Assembly: GCF_014851805.1 (NCBI RefSeq)
Contig: NZ_JACVAK010000004.1
Coordinates: 1-64,000, forward strand
From: Pseudoxanthomonas sp. PXM02
Lineage (GTDB): Bacteria > Pseudomonadota > Gammaproteobacteria > Xanthomonadales > Xanthomonadaceae
Length of the DNA: 64,000 nucleotides
Direction of reading: 5' to 3'
Shown: positions 1 through 10,028 of the stretch, in pieces
How positions within the stretch are numbered: position 1 is the stretch's first letter
How the letters are laid out: each line of letters opens with the position of its first letter
Notes under the pieces: model-generated
The model's input: the letters and a program-made list of their open reading frames with translations, nothing else
What the model was told of the DNA's origin: nothing
The model's database searches: none
Program-made: the position numbers and the translations under genes

Positions 1-3000
1 ACGCTGACGGGCAGCTATGCCGTGCAGCAGACGGACGTTGACGCGGGCCAGGTGGTGAACACGGCGACGGCGGACTCGAATGAGACCGATCCGGAGACCG
101 GCACGACGACCACGCCGATCACGCAGACGCCGTCGCAGACCCTGACCAAGGTGCTGACCAATGACAGCACGGGTGGCCTGGCCGCCGTGGGCGACGTGTT
201 GACCTACACGGTGACACTGACCAACACAGGTAACACGACGCTGGCGAACGTGGTGGTGAACGACCCGATGACCACGCCGGCTAGCGTCGCATGCGCCAGC
301 GTGGCCCCCGGTGCGATCTGCCAGCTGGTGGGTACCTACACGGTCACCCAGGCGGACGCCGCCGCGGGCAACATCCGCAATACGGCCTTCGTCACCGGTC
401 CGGCCTGCCCGGCGGGCAGCACGGATCCGACCTGCACGACCACGATCGATACTCCGGTTGAAGTCCCGCAGGTGAACTACAGCAAGTCGGTCATCCTGCC
501 GGTCGGCCAGACCGAAGTGTCGGTTGGCGACACGCTGACCTATACGCTGCAGGTCCAGGTGTCGGACACGGCAACCACCGCGCCGGTCACGCTGACCGAC
601 ACCTTGGGAACCGGTCTGACGCTGGCCAACGTGATCGCAGGTCCCTACAGCTGCGGCAATGGCAATCCGCTGGTGTGCACGCTGCCGTCCGGCACGGTGC
701 CGGGCACGTACGTCGTGACCTACACCGCGATCGTCAACGACCTCGCCTCGGGCTTCGTGCGCAACACCGTGGTCGCGACGGGCGACGATGCCCCGACATG
801 CCAGGGCAGCTGCCAGACCGAAACGATCGTGACCGAGCCGCTGCCGGCCATCATCAGCTACGGCAAGACGGCTGTGCTGCCGGTCGGCCGGACCCAGGTC
901 GTGGCAGGCGATGTGATCACCTACACGCTCACCACCACGGTCGCCGCGGCGCCGACGTCCGGCGTGCTGACGCTGACCGATACGCTGGGCGCCGGCCTGA
1001 CGTTCGGTACGGTGACCAGCGCGGGCGCATACACCTGCACGGGCACCCAGCCTCTGGTCTGCACCCTGCCGACTGGCACGACGCCGGGCGTGTATGAAGT
1101 GAGCTATACCGCCACGGTCAATGCCCAGGCATCGGGCGTGGTTCGCAACGCCGTGGTCGGCACCAGCGATGACAACCCGGTCTGTGCGACGGACTGCGAT
1201 GTCGAAACCCCGGTGGCGTCGCCGACGATCCTGGTGAACAAGAGCGCGAACCCGGCCAGCGGCACCGTCGTACAGCCGGGCCAAGTGATCACCTACGTGC
1301 TGTCGGTCGAGGTGGGTCAGGCGGCAACGCGTGCGGCAATGACGCTGGTCGATACTCCCGGCCAGGGACTGACGCTGGGCGCCACGCCGGCAGGTTGCGC
1401 GTACAACGGCACCACGATGACCTGCACCTTGCCGGCCGGTACGGCGGTGGGCACGCACACGTTCACCTACACCGCCACCGTTGCCGCCTCGGCAAACGGC
1501 CGCGTGTCGAACGTGGTCGTGGCCAACAACGGGGATCCGACCGGCGACCCGCCGACCTGCCAGAGCTGCAGCACCGAGCATCAGGTCAACCTGCCTGAGA
1601 TCCGTCTCAGCAAATCGGCGGGTGCGCGCGAGGTGAAGGTGGGTGACCTGGTCCGCTACACACTGACCGTGGAGAACGTGGGCAGCAGCGATCTGGTGAA
1701 CGGTCGCATCATCGACACGCCGCCGGCCGGCTTCAGCTATGTCGAAGGTTCGCTGGTGGCCGGTGACGCCGACCAGATGGCGACGGTGTCGGGTAACCAG
1801 CCGATCCGCATCGAAGGTGTGGACGTGCGCGCGGGTGAGACCGCCACATTGGTCTACGTGATGCGCGTCGGTGCCGGTGTTCGCCCGGGCACGCACGTGA
1901 ACCAGGCGCAAGTACGCTCGATCACTGACGAGCCGGTGTCGAACGTGGCCACCGCTGAGGTGACGCTGACGGCGGATGCGCTGATCGACGACAGCCTGCT
2001 GATGGGTACGGTCTTCAACGACCGCGATGGTGACGGCTGGCAGGACAGTGCCGCGCTGAGTGGCGTCAAGGTGCAGGGCGGCTTTGCGCCGGCTGCCTAC
2101 ATCGCCAACTCCACCACCGTGGATCGCGGTGCCGGCCCGCAGCCGGAGCCGGATGCCAGCTCGCCGATGCTGCACGGCATCGCGGTCGGCAAGGTCGCTG
2201 GTCGCCAGTCGGTGGCCGAGCCGATCGATGCGCACGAAGTGGTCATCCGCCAGCGCCTGAGTGACGTCAGCTTCACCGACGACTTCGTGCTGACCAACGA
2301 CCAGGGCGTCACGGTGCGCATGGACGCGGCAGGCAATACCCGCACCGAGCAGTCCGGTGACGCGGCCAAGGGCCTGAATGCTGCGGCGCCGACGGTGGAA
2401 CGTCGTGTGTCGCAGGGCGAAGGCGGCTATGTGGTCGATTACGTCATCCGCAATGCAGGTATCGATGAGCGCGGTATCCCGGGCGTGCGTATCGCGTCGG
2501 TGGAAGGCCTGCTGATCGAAACCGACCAGTTCGGCCGCTACCACCTGGCTGGCGTGTCGGGCGGCGCGTGGGAGCGCGGTCGCAACTTCATCCTGAAGGT
2601 CGATCCGTCCACGCTGCCCACCGGCGCGGAATTCACCACCGACAACCCGCTGCTGCGTCGCATCACCCCGGGTGTACCGGTCCGCTTCGACTTTGGCGTG
2701 AAGCTGCCGGAGCAGGTGATCGAAGGTGGCGAGGAGCTGGTCGAGCTGGAATTGGGCGACGTGTTCTTCGCCCCGGGCAGTGCCGAGGTACGCGAGCAGT
2801 ACCAGCCGGTCATCGAAGCGATGGCCGCGCAGGTTCGCAAGCACCAGGGTGGCGAAGTGGTGATCAATGCCAATGGCGACAGTGAAGGCCTTGCCTTCCA
2901 GCGCGCCGAGGCGGTCAAGGGCGCGCTGCTGGCCCAGCTGGACGGTCCGGCCGCGAAGGCGCTGGTGGTCAGTGCGCGTGGCAGTGTCGACGACCCGGGT

Positions 3001-3321
3001 TCGCTCGTCGTGGGCGTCGACGAAGGCGGTGCGCTGCTCGGCACGGTCCTGTTCGATACCGACAAGTCGGCCATCCGGCCGGAGTTCGAAACCCTGCTCG
3101 ACAAGATCGCCACCTCGCTGGAGAAGCGCGGCGGCGGCAGCATCGCCATCGTCGGCCATACCGACCTGCGCGGTTCCCATGCCTACAACACGGCCTTGGG
3201 CATGCGGCGTGCCAAGGCCGTCTACGAGGCCATCGCCAAGCGTCTGAGCCCGGAGGTGCGTGCCAAGGTTCGCGTGGAAGCCAGTAACGATCCGACAGCC
3301 CCTGTCGGCGTGCGGAAGTGA
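1..3321 (+). CDS. DUF11-repeat surface protein with C-terminal OmpA domain (5' partial)
   Basis: The reading frame is open from the first base, so the gene begins upstream; 1106 residues are visible. The first ~650 residues are about five DUF11-type repeats, each with a pattern like GDxLTYTL, TDTLGxGL and VRNxVV, as in large secreted or surface adhesin-like proteins. Then comes a Ca-binding-like segment (VFNDRDGDGWQD) as in SdrD/carboxypeptidase-regulatory modules. The C-terminus carries a degenerate OmpA-like stretch (VFFAPGSAEV) and a full OmpA-like domain (VLFDTDKSAIRPEF, HTDLRGSHAYN, MRRAKAV) that should bind peptidoglycan in the periplasm. It sits 11 bp before an outer-membrane barrel gene and is probably its operon partner. 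Function in surface display or adhesion is inferred; the repeats and OmpA motifs are seen directly. Confidence 0.85.
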   Translation, partial: TLTGSYAVQQTDVDAGQVVNTATADSNETDPETGTTTTPITQTPSQTLTKVLTNDSTGGLAAVGDVLTYTVTLTNTGNTTLANVVVNDPMTTPASVACASVAPGAICQLVGTYTVTQADAAAGNIRNTAFVTGPACPAGSTDPTCTTTIDTPVEVPQVNYSKSVILPVGQTEVSVGDTLTYTLQVQVSDTATTAPVTLTDTLGTGLTLANVIAGPYSCGNGNPLVCTLPSGTVPGTYVVTYTAIVNDLASGFVRNTVVATGDDAPTCQGSCQTETIVTEPLPAIISYGKTAVLPVGRTQVVAGDVITYTLTTTVAAAPTSGVLTLTDTLGAGLTFGTVTSAGAYTCTGTQPLVCTLPTGTTPGVYEVSYTATVNAQASGVVRNAVVGTSDDNPVCATDCDVETPVASPTILVNKSANPASGTVVQPGQVITYVLSVEVGQAATRAAMTLVDTPGQGLTLGATPAGCAYNGTTMTCTLPAGTAVGTHTFTYTATVAASANGRVSNVVVANNGDPTGDPPTCQSCSTEHQVNLPEIRLSKSAGAREVKVGDLVRYTLTVENVGSSDLVNGRIIDTPPAGFSYVEGSLVAGDADQMATVSGNQPIRIEGVDVRAGETATLVYVMRVGAGVRPGTHVNQAQVRSITDEPVSNVATAEVTLTADALIDDSLLMGTVFNDRDGDGWQDSAALSGVKVQGGFAPAAYIANSTTVDRGAGPQPEPDASSPMLHGIAVGKVAGRQSVAEPIDAHEVVIRQRLSDVSFTDDFVLTNDQGVTVRMDAAGNTRTEQSGDAAKGLNAAAPTVERRVSQGEGGYVVDYVIRNAGIDERGIPGVRIASVEGLLIETDQFGRYHLAGVSGGAWERGRNFILKVDPSTLPTGAEFTTDNPLLRRITPGVPVRFDFGVKLPEQVIEGGEELVELELGDVFFAPGSAEVREQYQPVIEAMAAQVRKHQGGEVVINANGDSEGLAFQRAEAVKGALLAQLDGPAAKALVVSARGSVDDPGSLVVGVDEGGALLGTVLFDTDKSAIRPEFETLLDKIATSLEKRGGGSIAIVGHTDLRGSHAYNTALGMRRAKAVYEAIAKRLSPEVRAKVRVEASNDPTAPVGVRK

Positions 3322-3332
3322 GGGGGCGGATC

Positions 3333-6300
3333 ATGAAGAAGCGTATGAAGATGAAGCTGCTGGACTACACGCTGATCGGCCTGCTCGCGGGCGCCACGCC
3401 GATGGCGGCCGCGCAGACGACGGCCTCGCCCGAACAGAGGGGTGAGGCTGTGGAGAAGCCGGTCGACTGCACCGGCGATGCCTGCAGCAACGACGAGGGC
3501 CTGCTGTTCCGCCTGCGCACGCGCAGCTACGACATGCCGGTCACGCACGGCACGGATGCGCACTCCTCGTCCAGCGCGCTGCAGCCCGATCGCCGCGTCA
3601 GCGTGGCGACGGAGCAGCCGGGCAAGGCGACGGCGATGGGCAAGTTCTCCATCGACCTGCCGGGCGGCGGCGTGATCTGGGCAACGGAAGATCCCACACT
3701 GGGCCAGCCCGAGCTGTCGGTGTCCGCGCCGACGATGGTGGCGTTCGATGGGCAGCGCGTTACCAAGCCGGTGCAGTTCTACGTACGCGGCAACTATCCG
3801 GCGTTCATCAAGCGCCTTGAGATTTCGCTGTATCGCAGCAGCGACGCCGATCTGATCGAGCCGATCGCTACCGTGCCGCTGGATGTCGCGGCGGTGAGCC
3901 ATACCGAGTGGAACGGCGCACTGCCTTCGAAGTATCCCTTCCGCAAGGGCGATGAGCTGGTCTACGTGTTGCGGGCGTACGGCGAGGGCGACAGCTTCGA
4001 CGAGACCTATCCGCGCACCCTGCAGCTGGTGTCGCCGGAAGAGGCCGAACGCGGTACCGACCTGCTGCGCAACAGCGTGGAGCGCTCGCTGGGCAGCGCG
4101 ATGAGCGGCGAACAGGCGCAGACGCAGAGCCTGCTCGACACCGTGTTCGCCGACAACGGTCTGCGCCAGCAGAACATCGCACTTTACGGTTCGCGCATCC
4201 GCATCCAGGGCCGCAACGTCCCCGAGCGCGGCCAGCTGACGATCAACGGCGAAAGCTACCCAATCGACCTCGAACGCAAATTCGTCGCCGAGTACCTCGT
4301 GCCCGTGGGGCGGCATCGCTTCGACATCGGCGTGGGCAGCGGGACGGACGCGCAAGAGGCGAAGTCGACCTATACGCTGGACGTCGACGTCACCGGGCGC
4401 TACTTCTTCGGCGTCGGCCTGGCCGACGTCACCATCGCGCAGAACAAGGTCAGTGGTTCGGGTGCCGCGTTCGCCAACGACACGCGCTATCAGGACGACG
4501 TGATCAGCGACGGCCGCCTGGCGTTTTACGGCAAGGCCAAGTACGCAGGCAAGTACCTCGTCACTGCGCAGGCCGACACCACCCAGCGCGATCTCGACCG
4601 CCTGTTCAACGGTTTTACCGAGGCCGATCCGCAGGACGTGTTCCGCCGCCTCGATCCGGACCTCTACTATCCGGTTTACGGCGACGACTCCACGACGTAC
4701 CGCGACGTGGACACGATGGGCCGCTTCTATCTGCGCGTGGACTGGGACAAGAACCAGGCACTGTGGGGCAACTACAGCACCGGCATCACCGGCACGGAGT
4801 ACGCGCAGTACCAGCGCTCGCTGTACGGCGCGGCGCTGAACTGGCGTTCCAACGCGACGAACCGGTGGGGCGACCCGGGCAGCGAACTGCGCGTGTTCGG
4901 CTCGCAGGCTGAAACCGCACCCGGCCACAACGAGTTCATCGGTACTGGCGGCAGCCTGTACTACCTGCGCCATACCGACCTGCTGCCGGGCTCGGACGTG
5001 GTGACGCTGGAGATCCGTGACCTGACCACGGGCCGCACCGAGAACCGTGTGGTTCTGCAGCGCGGTACCGACTACGAGATCGACGAACTGCAGGGCCGCG
5101 TCCTGCTGACGCGACCGTTGGCGCAGATCACCCGCGAGAACATTCCCACGCTGACACGCGACCTGCCGCTGGATGGTTTCGAACAACGCCTGATCGTGGA
5201 CTACGAATGGGTGCCGTCCGGCTTCGACGCCGATGATGTCACCGCCGGATTCCGCGGCAAGCACTGGTTCGGCAACCATGTCGGTGTCGGTGCCACCTAT
5301 GTGCAGGAAAACCGCGCGGGTGAGGACTACACGCTGGCGGGCGGCGACCTGACGCTGCAGGCGGGCAAGGGCACCTACATCAAGGCCGAGTACGCGCAGA
5401 CCGAATCGTTCGGTGCGCCCGTGTTCTTCTCGGACAACGGTGGTCTGAGCTTCATCCAGCAGAACGACACCGCGCTGTTCCGCGAGGGCGATGCCAAGTC
5501 GTTGGAGGCGCGCGCCAACTTCAAGGAGCTGGGCTGGACCGAGCAGGACTGGAGCATCGGCGCGTGGTGGCGCAATACCAGTGCCGGCTATTCCATCTCG
5601 CGCTACGACACCGGTCGCCCGATCACCGAATACGGTGCCGAGCTGCTGGGCCAGTTCACCCCCAACCTGGGGCTGTACACGCGTTACACGCGTGCCGAAA
5701 GCGGCGCGGAGTCGTTGACCCAGGCGCAGGCCACGCTGGAATGGCGCGTCGACGACGCCAGCACCTTCAGTGCGGAAGTACGTCGCGTGGATCAGGAGGG
5801 CACCGCGGCCGACGCCGCCGGCACGCTGGGCGCGCTGAAGTACCTGCACCGCTTCGGCAGCACGCTTGAGCTGTACGGTATCGGGCAGGTGACGCTGGAT
5901 GACGATGGCGGGCAGTACGCCGATAACAACGCGCTGACGCTGGGCGGCAAGTATCTGTACGGCAACCAGTCGTCGGTCGGTGCGGAAGCGACCACGGGTG
6001 ATCGTGGCGAAGCGGCCACGGTCAACGCCGAGCATCGCCTGACCGCGGAGCATTCGGTTTACGGCGCCTACACCTACTCCACCGACACCACCGACTACGA
6101 CTCGCTGTTCAATCGCGGCTCGCAGAACGGCTGGACGCTCGGCCAGCGCTGGCGCCTGTCCAACCAAGTCAACCTGTACAACGAAAGCCAGTTCCTGAAA
6201 GAGCGCAATGCCTCCGGGCTCGCGCACACCTTCGGCATGGATTTCTATCCGGCGCAGGGCTGGAACCTGGGCTTCACCCTGTCCGATGGCGAACTGACCA

Positions 6301-7040
6301 ACGCGACGGGTGGAGATGTCGATCGCCGCGCTGTCAGTATCTCGGGCGGCCGCACGTCGCCGGATACCGATTGGCAGAGCAAGCTGGAGTGGCGCGAAGA
6401 CAACGGTGCCGAACAGCGCGAACAATGGGTCAGCACCAACCGTCTGACACACAAGTTCAACGAGAGCTGGCGCATCGCGGCGCGTTTGAATTACGCCGAT
6501 ACCGATGACGAACTGGATCCGCTGGCCAGCGCGCGCTTCATCGAGGGCAACGTGGGCTTTGCCTACCGCCCGTGGAACAACCAGCGCTGGGGCCTGTTTG
6601 GTCGTTACACCTACCTGTATGACTTGGCCACGCTGGGCCAGGTCGGCGGGGCGGATTACGACCAGAAGTCGCAGGTACTGTCGTTCGAAGGCGTGTACAA
6701 GCTGGACCAGCACTGGGAGTTCGCCGGCAAGCTGGCGCGTCGTGAAGGCGAGGTGCGCATGGGGCGCGGCACGGGTGTGTGGCTGGATTCGGCCACTACG
6801 TTCGCGGCGGCGCAGGTGCGTTACGACCTGCGCACGCAGTGGCACGCGCTGGCGGAGTACCGCTGGCTCGACGTGGACGACGGTGGCTCGAAGCAGGGCT
6901 TCCTGTTGGGTGTCGATCGCGACCTCAGCAAGAACTTCCGGATCGGCGTGGGCTACAACTTCACCGAGTTCAGCGACGACCTGACCGACTTCGACTACGA
7001 CCACAAGGGCTGGTTCCTGAACCTGGTCGGCACCTACTGA
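3333..7040 (+). CDS. large outer-membrane beta-barrel protein
   Basis: Start chosen at ATG 3333, with the G-rich stretch at 3322-3329 as ribosome site; an in-frame GTG at 3318 overlaps the upstream stop and is less likely. The 1235-residue product opens with a signal peptide (MKKRMKMKLLDYTLIGLL ending AAA-Q). The N-terminal ~400 residues look like beta-sandwich modules. The rest is rich in alternating aromatic/polar strands (for example FYLRVDWDKNQALWGNY, LELYGIGQVTL) and ends in NLVGTY, with a terminal aromatic residue typical of BAM substrates. It follows the DUF11/OmpA gene by 11 bp, so the two probably form one operon and one envelope complex. I recognise no transport motif such as a TonB box or plug, so export or anchoring of the DUF11 protein is only a guess. 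Confidence 0.75.
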   Translation: MKKRMKMKLLDYTLIGLLAGATPMAAAQTTASPEQRGEAVEKPVDCTGDACSNDEGLLFRLRTRSYDMPVTHGTDAHSSSSALQPDRRVSVATEQPGKATAMGKFSIDLPGGGVIWATEDPTLGQPELSVSAPTMVAFDGQRVTKPVQFYVRGNYPAFIKRLEISLYRSSDADLIEPIATVPLDVAAVSHTEWNGALPSKYPFRKGDELVYVLRAYGEGDSFDETYPRTLQLVSPEEAERGTDLLRNSVERSLGSAMSGEQAQTQSLLDTVFADNGLRQQNIALYGSRIRIQGRNVPERGQLTINGESYPIDLERKFVAEYLVPVGRHRFDIGVGSGTDAQEAKSTYTLDVDVTGRYFFGVGLADVTIAQNKVSGSGAAFANDTRYQDDVISDGRLAFYGKAKYAGKYLVTAQADTTQRDLDRLFNGFTEADPQDVFRRLDPDLYYPVYGDDSTTYRDVDTMGRFYLRVDWDKNQALWGNYSTGITGTEYAQYQRSLYGAALNWRSNATNRWGDPGSELRVFGSQAETAPGHNEFIGTGGSLYYLRHTDLLPGSDVVTLEIRDLTTGRTENRVVLQRGTDYEIDELQGRVLLTRPLAQITRENIPTLTRDLPLDGFEQRLIVDYEWVPSGFDADDVTAGFRGKHWFGNHVGVGATYVQENRAGEDYTLAGGDLTLQAGKGTYIKAEYAQTESFGAPVFFSDNGGLSFIQQNDTALFREGDAKSLEARANFKELGWTEQDWSIGAWWRNTSAGYSISRYDTGRPITEYGAELLGQFTPNLGLYTRYTRAESGAESLTQAQATLEWRVDDASTFSAEVRRVDQEGTAADAAGTLGALKYLHRFGSTLELYGIGQVTLDDDGGQYADNNALTLGGKYLYGNQSSVGAEATTGDRGEAATVNAEHRLTAEHSVYGAYTYSTDTTDYDSLFNRGSQNGWTLGQRWRLSNQVNLYNESQFLKERNASGLAHTFGMDFYPAQGWNLGFTLSDGELTNATGGDVDRRAVSISGGRTSPDTDWQSKLEWREDNGAEQREQWVSTNRLTHKFNESWRIAARLNYADTDDELDPLASARFIEGNVGFAYRPWNNQRWGLFGRYTYLYDLATLGQVGGADYDQKSQVLSFEGVYKLDQHWEFAGKLARREGEVRMGRGTGVWLDSATTFAAAQVRYDLRTQWHALAEYRWLDVDDGGSKQGFLLGVDRDLSKNFRIGVGYNFTEFSDDLTDFDYDHKGWFLNLVGTY

Positions 7041-7078
7041 CCCGGCGGCGGACGATGTGTCGTCCGCCTGTCGAACGC

Positions 7079-9754
7079 TTATTGCATGGAAGGTCCTGCC
7101 TCAATCGATGACGAGGCAGGTGGAGTCGCGGACGGCTGAAAGTCGTGGACGAGCGCGTCGCGGATCATCGTCGTTGTCGCGTGAGTCGTGCCGTAGTGGC
7201 GGCTGGCTTCCACCAGCGCATCCTGGAGCAGGGTCTCTGCCTGCTGCCGTTCGGCGACCGGCAAGGGGGCGGCGGGATCGTGGCGTTGCGTCAGTGCCCG
7301 TGCCAGCCAATACCTGGCGGTAGGCGAGGGCCAATGGCGTTGGCCGTTGGCGTGGATGACTTCCTGCAGCAGTCCCTTTGCTTCGTCCAGCAGCGGATCG
7401 CGGGTTGAGTCGGACGGCAACGCAGCGACCGCAAGCAGTGCACGGGCCTGTTCTTCCTTGGCGAGCAACGTGGTCGGGTGGCGCGGACCCAGTGTGGCTT
7501 CGAGCAATTGCGTTGCCTGTCGTGCCAGGTCCAGTTGCTTGCGCGCGTCACCGCCTGCGGTCGCACGCGCCTCCAGCAGCAGCTGGCGAGCGTACTCGGG
7601 GTGCCGGGTTCCGTAGGCGGCCACGATGGCCTTGTGCGCCGACTGCAGTGCGTCCGGCGTGAGCGTCGAAGCATCGCCCGCTTGTTCGGCGACGTCGAGT
7701 TGCAGCCGCCTGCTCCGTGCAGTCTCCGGATGGTCCGGACCCAGTCGCTGACGGCGTGAAGCCAGCAGCGTGTCAGCCAACTGTCCGGCTTCGGCGTGTC
7801 GCCGTTGCAGGAGCCGCAATGCGAGCCGGGTCTCGTCGACGTTATCGACCACGGAGGGTGTGCTGTCGCGTGCGAGGGTCGCCGCACGTTGCAGGTCGCT
7901 GTCCGCCTCCTGTAGTTCCAGCAGTTGCAGGTGCCATTGTGCTCGCAGCACGAGCAACTCGATGCGTGCATCGAGAGCAGCGGGCGTGGAGGCGGCGGAA
8001 GCGGTCTCCTGTGCAAAGGCGAGCGCATTGAAGGCGTCGTCGTACTCCGACAGGCCCCAGTGCGCGCGCGCGAGCTCCACCAGCAGCGCCAGCGTGGCAG
8101 GATCGCCGGCAGGCCGCGTGGAGGAAGCGCGTTGCAGTCCCTGCGTGGCGATGTCGCGTGCGTCGGCATGCCGGGCTTCCAGGTTGAGCAGCGTGGCGAG
8201 CATGGCCTGGGTGTCGGATGGATCGGCCTTGTCGTCCGCCAGCAGTCCGTTCGCTTCGCTGGCCAGCGCAAGGGCATGGGGGTATTCGCCCAGGGCCGCA
8301 TAGCTGCGCGCCAACGAGGCGAACGCCCTAGCCTTGATGGCCGGATCGGATCGCACCGGCAGCGCGCGCAGTTCGCGCTCGGTCCGCTCGAGCATGCGCG
8401 TCGATGAGGGGCGGGTTTCAGTGAGTCCTGACAGCGTCACCGATCCCAGGGTGCGTTCGAACACGGCGGACACCGCCTGCGCATCGAGCAGTTCCTGGCG
8501 ATCCTGGAGATGCAACCAGCCCAGAACGCTTGCACCGCCGGCACCCACCACCATCACGGCGCCGGCAAGGGCGCTGGCGAGTGCATGACGCTGCAGGAAG
8601 CGTTGGGTCGCGTAGGCGTGTCCGCCGCCGCGGGCCAGTACGGGGCGGCGCGCAAGCCAGCGTTCCAGATCTTCGATCAGGGCATCGATGGTGGCGTAGC
8701 GATCCGCGGGCGACGACGCGACCGCGGTCAGGGCGATGGCATCCAGATCGCCGCGGAGATGGCGCTGCAGCTGTCGAGGATTGCGGTACCTGCGCTTCCA
8801 TGCGATGTCCGCCGATGCCGTCACGGCCAGTTCCGACGGAGGTTGCACGGGCGCGGTGGCGGGTAGGCCGATGAGGCTGGCGTGCAGGGGCGGAAGCGGT
8901 CGTGGCCAGTCGTCGACCAGCAGCCGGTAGAGCATCACGCCAACGGAATAGAGATCGCTTGTGGTGGACGCCGTGCCGCCGGCGAGCACTTCCGGCGCGG
9001 TGTAGCCGTTGGAGACGGCGATCTGGGGCGACATGGAGGCTTCCAGCCCATCGATCATCGCCGACAACCCGAAATCGACCAGATGTACCCGCCCGTCGGC
9101 GGACACCGGCAGGTTGCCTGGCTTGATGTCCTGGTGCAGTACGCCGCGACCATGCGCGTAGCGCAGCGCCTGGCAGACCTGGAGCAACAGGCGGACGCGG
9201 TCGGCGAGTGACAGCCGTTGCTGGTCTGCCCACAGGTCCATGGACGTGCCGCGCACCAGGCGCATCGCGAACCAGGGCCTGCCATCCGCTTCGATACCGC
9301 CATCCAGCAGTGGCGCGATGTGAGGATGGTCGAGCTGCGCCAGATGGTTGCGTTCGCGCATGAACGCGTCGATCAGCGCCGGCGACGACATCCCGGCGCG
9401 CATGCATTTCAGTGCGACCTGTTTTTCGTACTGGCCGTCGGCGCGGCTGGCTTCGTACACGGTGCCCATGCCCCCGGACTCGAGGACGCGATCGATACGC
9501 CAGGGGCCCAGCCGGTTGCCGATGCGGACCGACGAGGCATCGTCATCGTCGCCCGCCTGCGCGTCCAGCAGCGCGTCGAAGGCGATGCCTTCCAGTTGGC
9601 TAGGGGAGGTGTCCGCGGCCAGCAGTCTGGCCAGGGCGTCGTGGAGCGGCGCATCGCGGGCCTTCAGTCGGGCGAGCGCGGCCGCGCGTTGCGGGCGAGC
9701 CAGTTCGACGTATTCGTCGAACAGCTCCAGCGCGCGGGCTTGCAGATCGGACAT
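7079..9754 (-). CDS. membrane Ser/Thr protein kinase with C-terminal TPR region
   Basis: An 891-residue Hanks-type kinase. The start is set at MSDLQARALELFDEY, which matches the usual N-terminus of this bacterial family; an 18-codon upstream extension is possible. The kinase domain (about 85-370) shows the glycine loop GGMGTVYEA (94-102), the ATP lysine in VALK (116), the catalytic loop HQDIKPGN (207-214), DFG (227-229) and an APE-like motif. One membrane helix lies at about 391-414, followed by helical repeats with the spacing of TPRs, which would face the periplasm. The catalytic loop reads HQD rather than HRD, a non-RD form. It is convergent with the outer-membrane barrel gene. Substrates are unknown; its position between two DUF11 genes suggests, but does not prove, a role in envelope control. 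Confidence 0.88.
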   Translation of the reverse strand: MSDLQARALELFDEYVELARPQRAAALARLKARDAPLHDALARLLAADTSPSQLEGIAFDALLDAQAGDDDDASSVRIGNRLGPWRIDRVLESGGMGTVYEASRADGQYEKQVALKCMRAGMSSPALIDAFMRERNHLAQLDHPHIAPLLDGGIEADGRPWFAMRLVRGTSMDLWADQQRLSLADRVRLLLQVCQALRYAHGRGVLHQDIKPGNLPVSADGRVHLVDFGLSAMIDGLEASMSPQIAVSNGYTAPEVLAGGTASTTSDLYSVGVMLYRLLVDDWPRPLPPLHASLIGLPATAPVQPPSELAVTASADIAWKRRYRNPRQLQRHLRGDLDAIALTAVASSPADRYATIDALIEDLERWLARRPVLARGGGHAYATQRFLQRHALASALAGAVMVVGAGGASVLGWLHLQDRQELLDAQAVSAVFERTLGSVTLSGLTETRPSSTRMLERTERELRALPVRSDPAIKARAFASLARSYAALGEYPHALALASEANGLLADDKADPSDTQAMLATLLNLEARHADARDIATQGLQRASSTRPAGDPATLALLVELARAHWGLSEYDDAFNALAFAQETASAASTPAALDARIELLVLRAQWHLQLLELQEADSDLQRAATLARDSTPSVVDNVDETRLALRLLQRRHAEAGQLADTLLASRRQRLGPDHPETARSRRLQLDVAEQAGDASTLTPDALQSAHKAIVAAYGTRHPEYARQLLLEARATAGGDARKQLDLARQATQLLEATLGPRHPTTLLAKEEQARALLAVAALPSDSTRDPLLDEAKGLLQEVIHANGQRHWPSPTARYWLARALTQRHDPAAPLPVAERQQAETLLQDALVEASRHYGTTHATTTMIRDALVHDFQPSATPPASSSIEAGPSMQ

Positions 9755-9868
9755 CAGCGACAGTCGGTGGGGGCAGGCTGTCGCGCATGTCGGATGCGTG
9801 GCGACCATGGGCCCATTGGCGCGAGGGTATCGCGCTTCGCGGCTGTGCGCGTGGAAAAGAAGAAAGGA

Positions 9869-9945
9869 TGGCGCGCCCGGAGGGATTCGAACCCCCGACC
9901 AATGGCTTCGGAAGCCACTACTCTATCCGGCTGAGCTACGGGCGC
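9869..9945 (-). tRNA. tRNA-Arg (anticodon CCG)
   Basis: Read on the minus strand this is a full cloverleaf: acceptor GCGCCCG pairing with CGGGCGC, a D-arm, an anticodon stem GTGGC/GCCAT around the loop TTCCGAA, and a T-arm with GTTCGAATC. The anticodon is CCG, reading the Arg codon CGG. The CCA end is encoded (9869-9871). No integrase or duplicated 3' end is nearby, so there is no sign that it serves as an attachment site here. Confidence 0.95.
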
Positions 9946-9956
9946 ACGGGGCATGC

Positions 9957-9962
9957 ATTCTA
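9957..9962 (-). promoter_or_regulatory. -10 element of tRNA-Arg
   Basis: TAGAAT on the minus strand lies 11 nt before the mature 5' end of tRNA-Arg, giving a start about 4 to 5 nt upstream of it. No good -35 was found at 16-18 nt, so the assignment rests on the -10 and its position. Confidence 0.45.
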
Positions 9963-10028
9963 GCCGCAAACCGGCGCGGTGGCCCAGTTCGGCGCGCGCG
10001 CCCGGAAATCCGGACGTGTGGGCGGGCC

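Noticed and set aside
3222..7004. Long open frame of 1260 codons on the minus strand, opposite the barrel gene
   Set aside because: Antisense to a well-supported outer-membrane protein; composition is Arg/Ala/Val/Gln-rich with no domain. High-GC antisense open frames of this kind are common here.
9869..9945. tRNA-Arg as an integration site
   Set aside because: No integrase, no duplicated 3' end and no change in gene style next to it.
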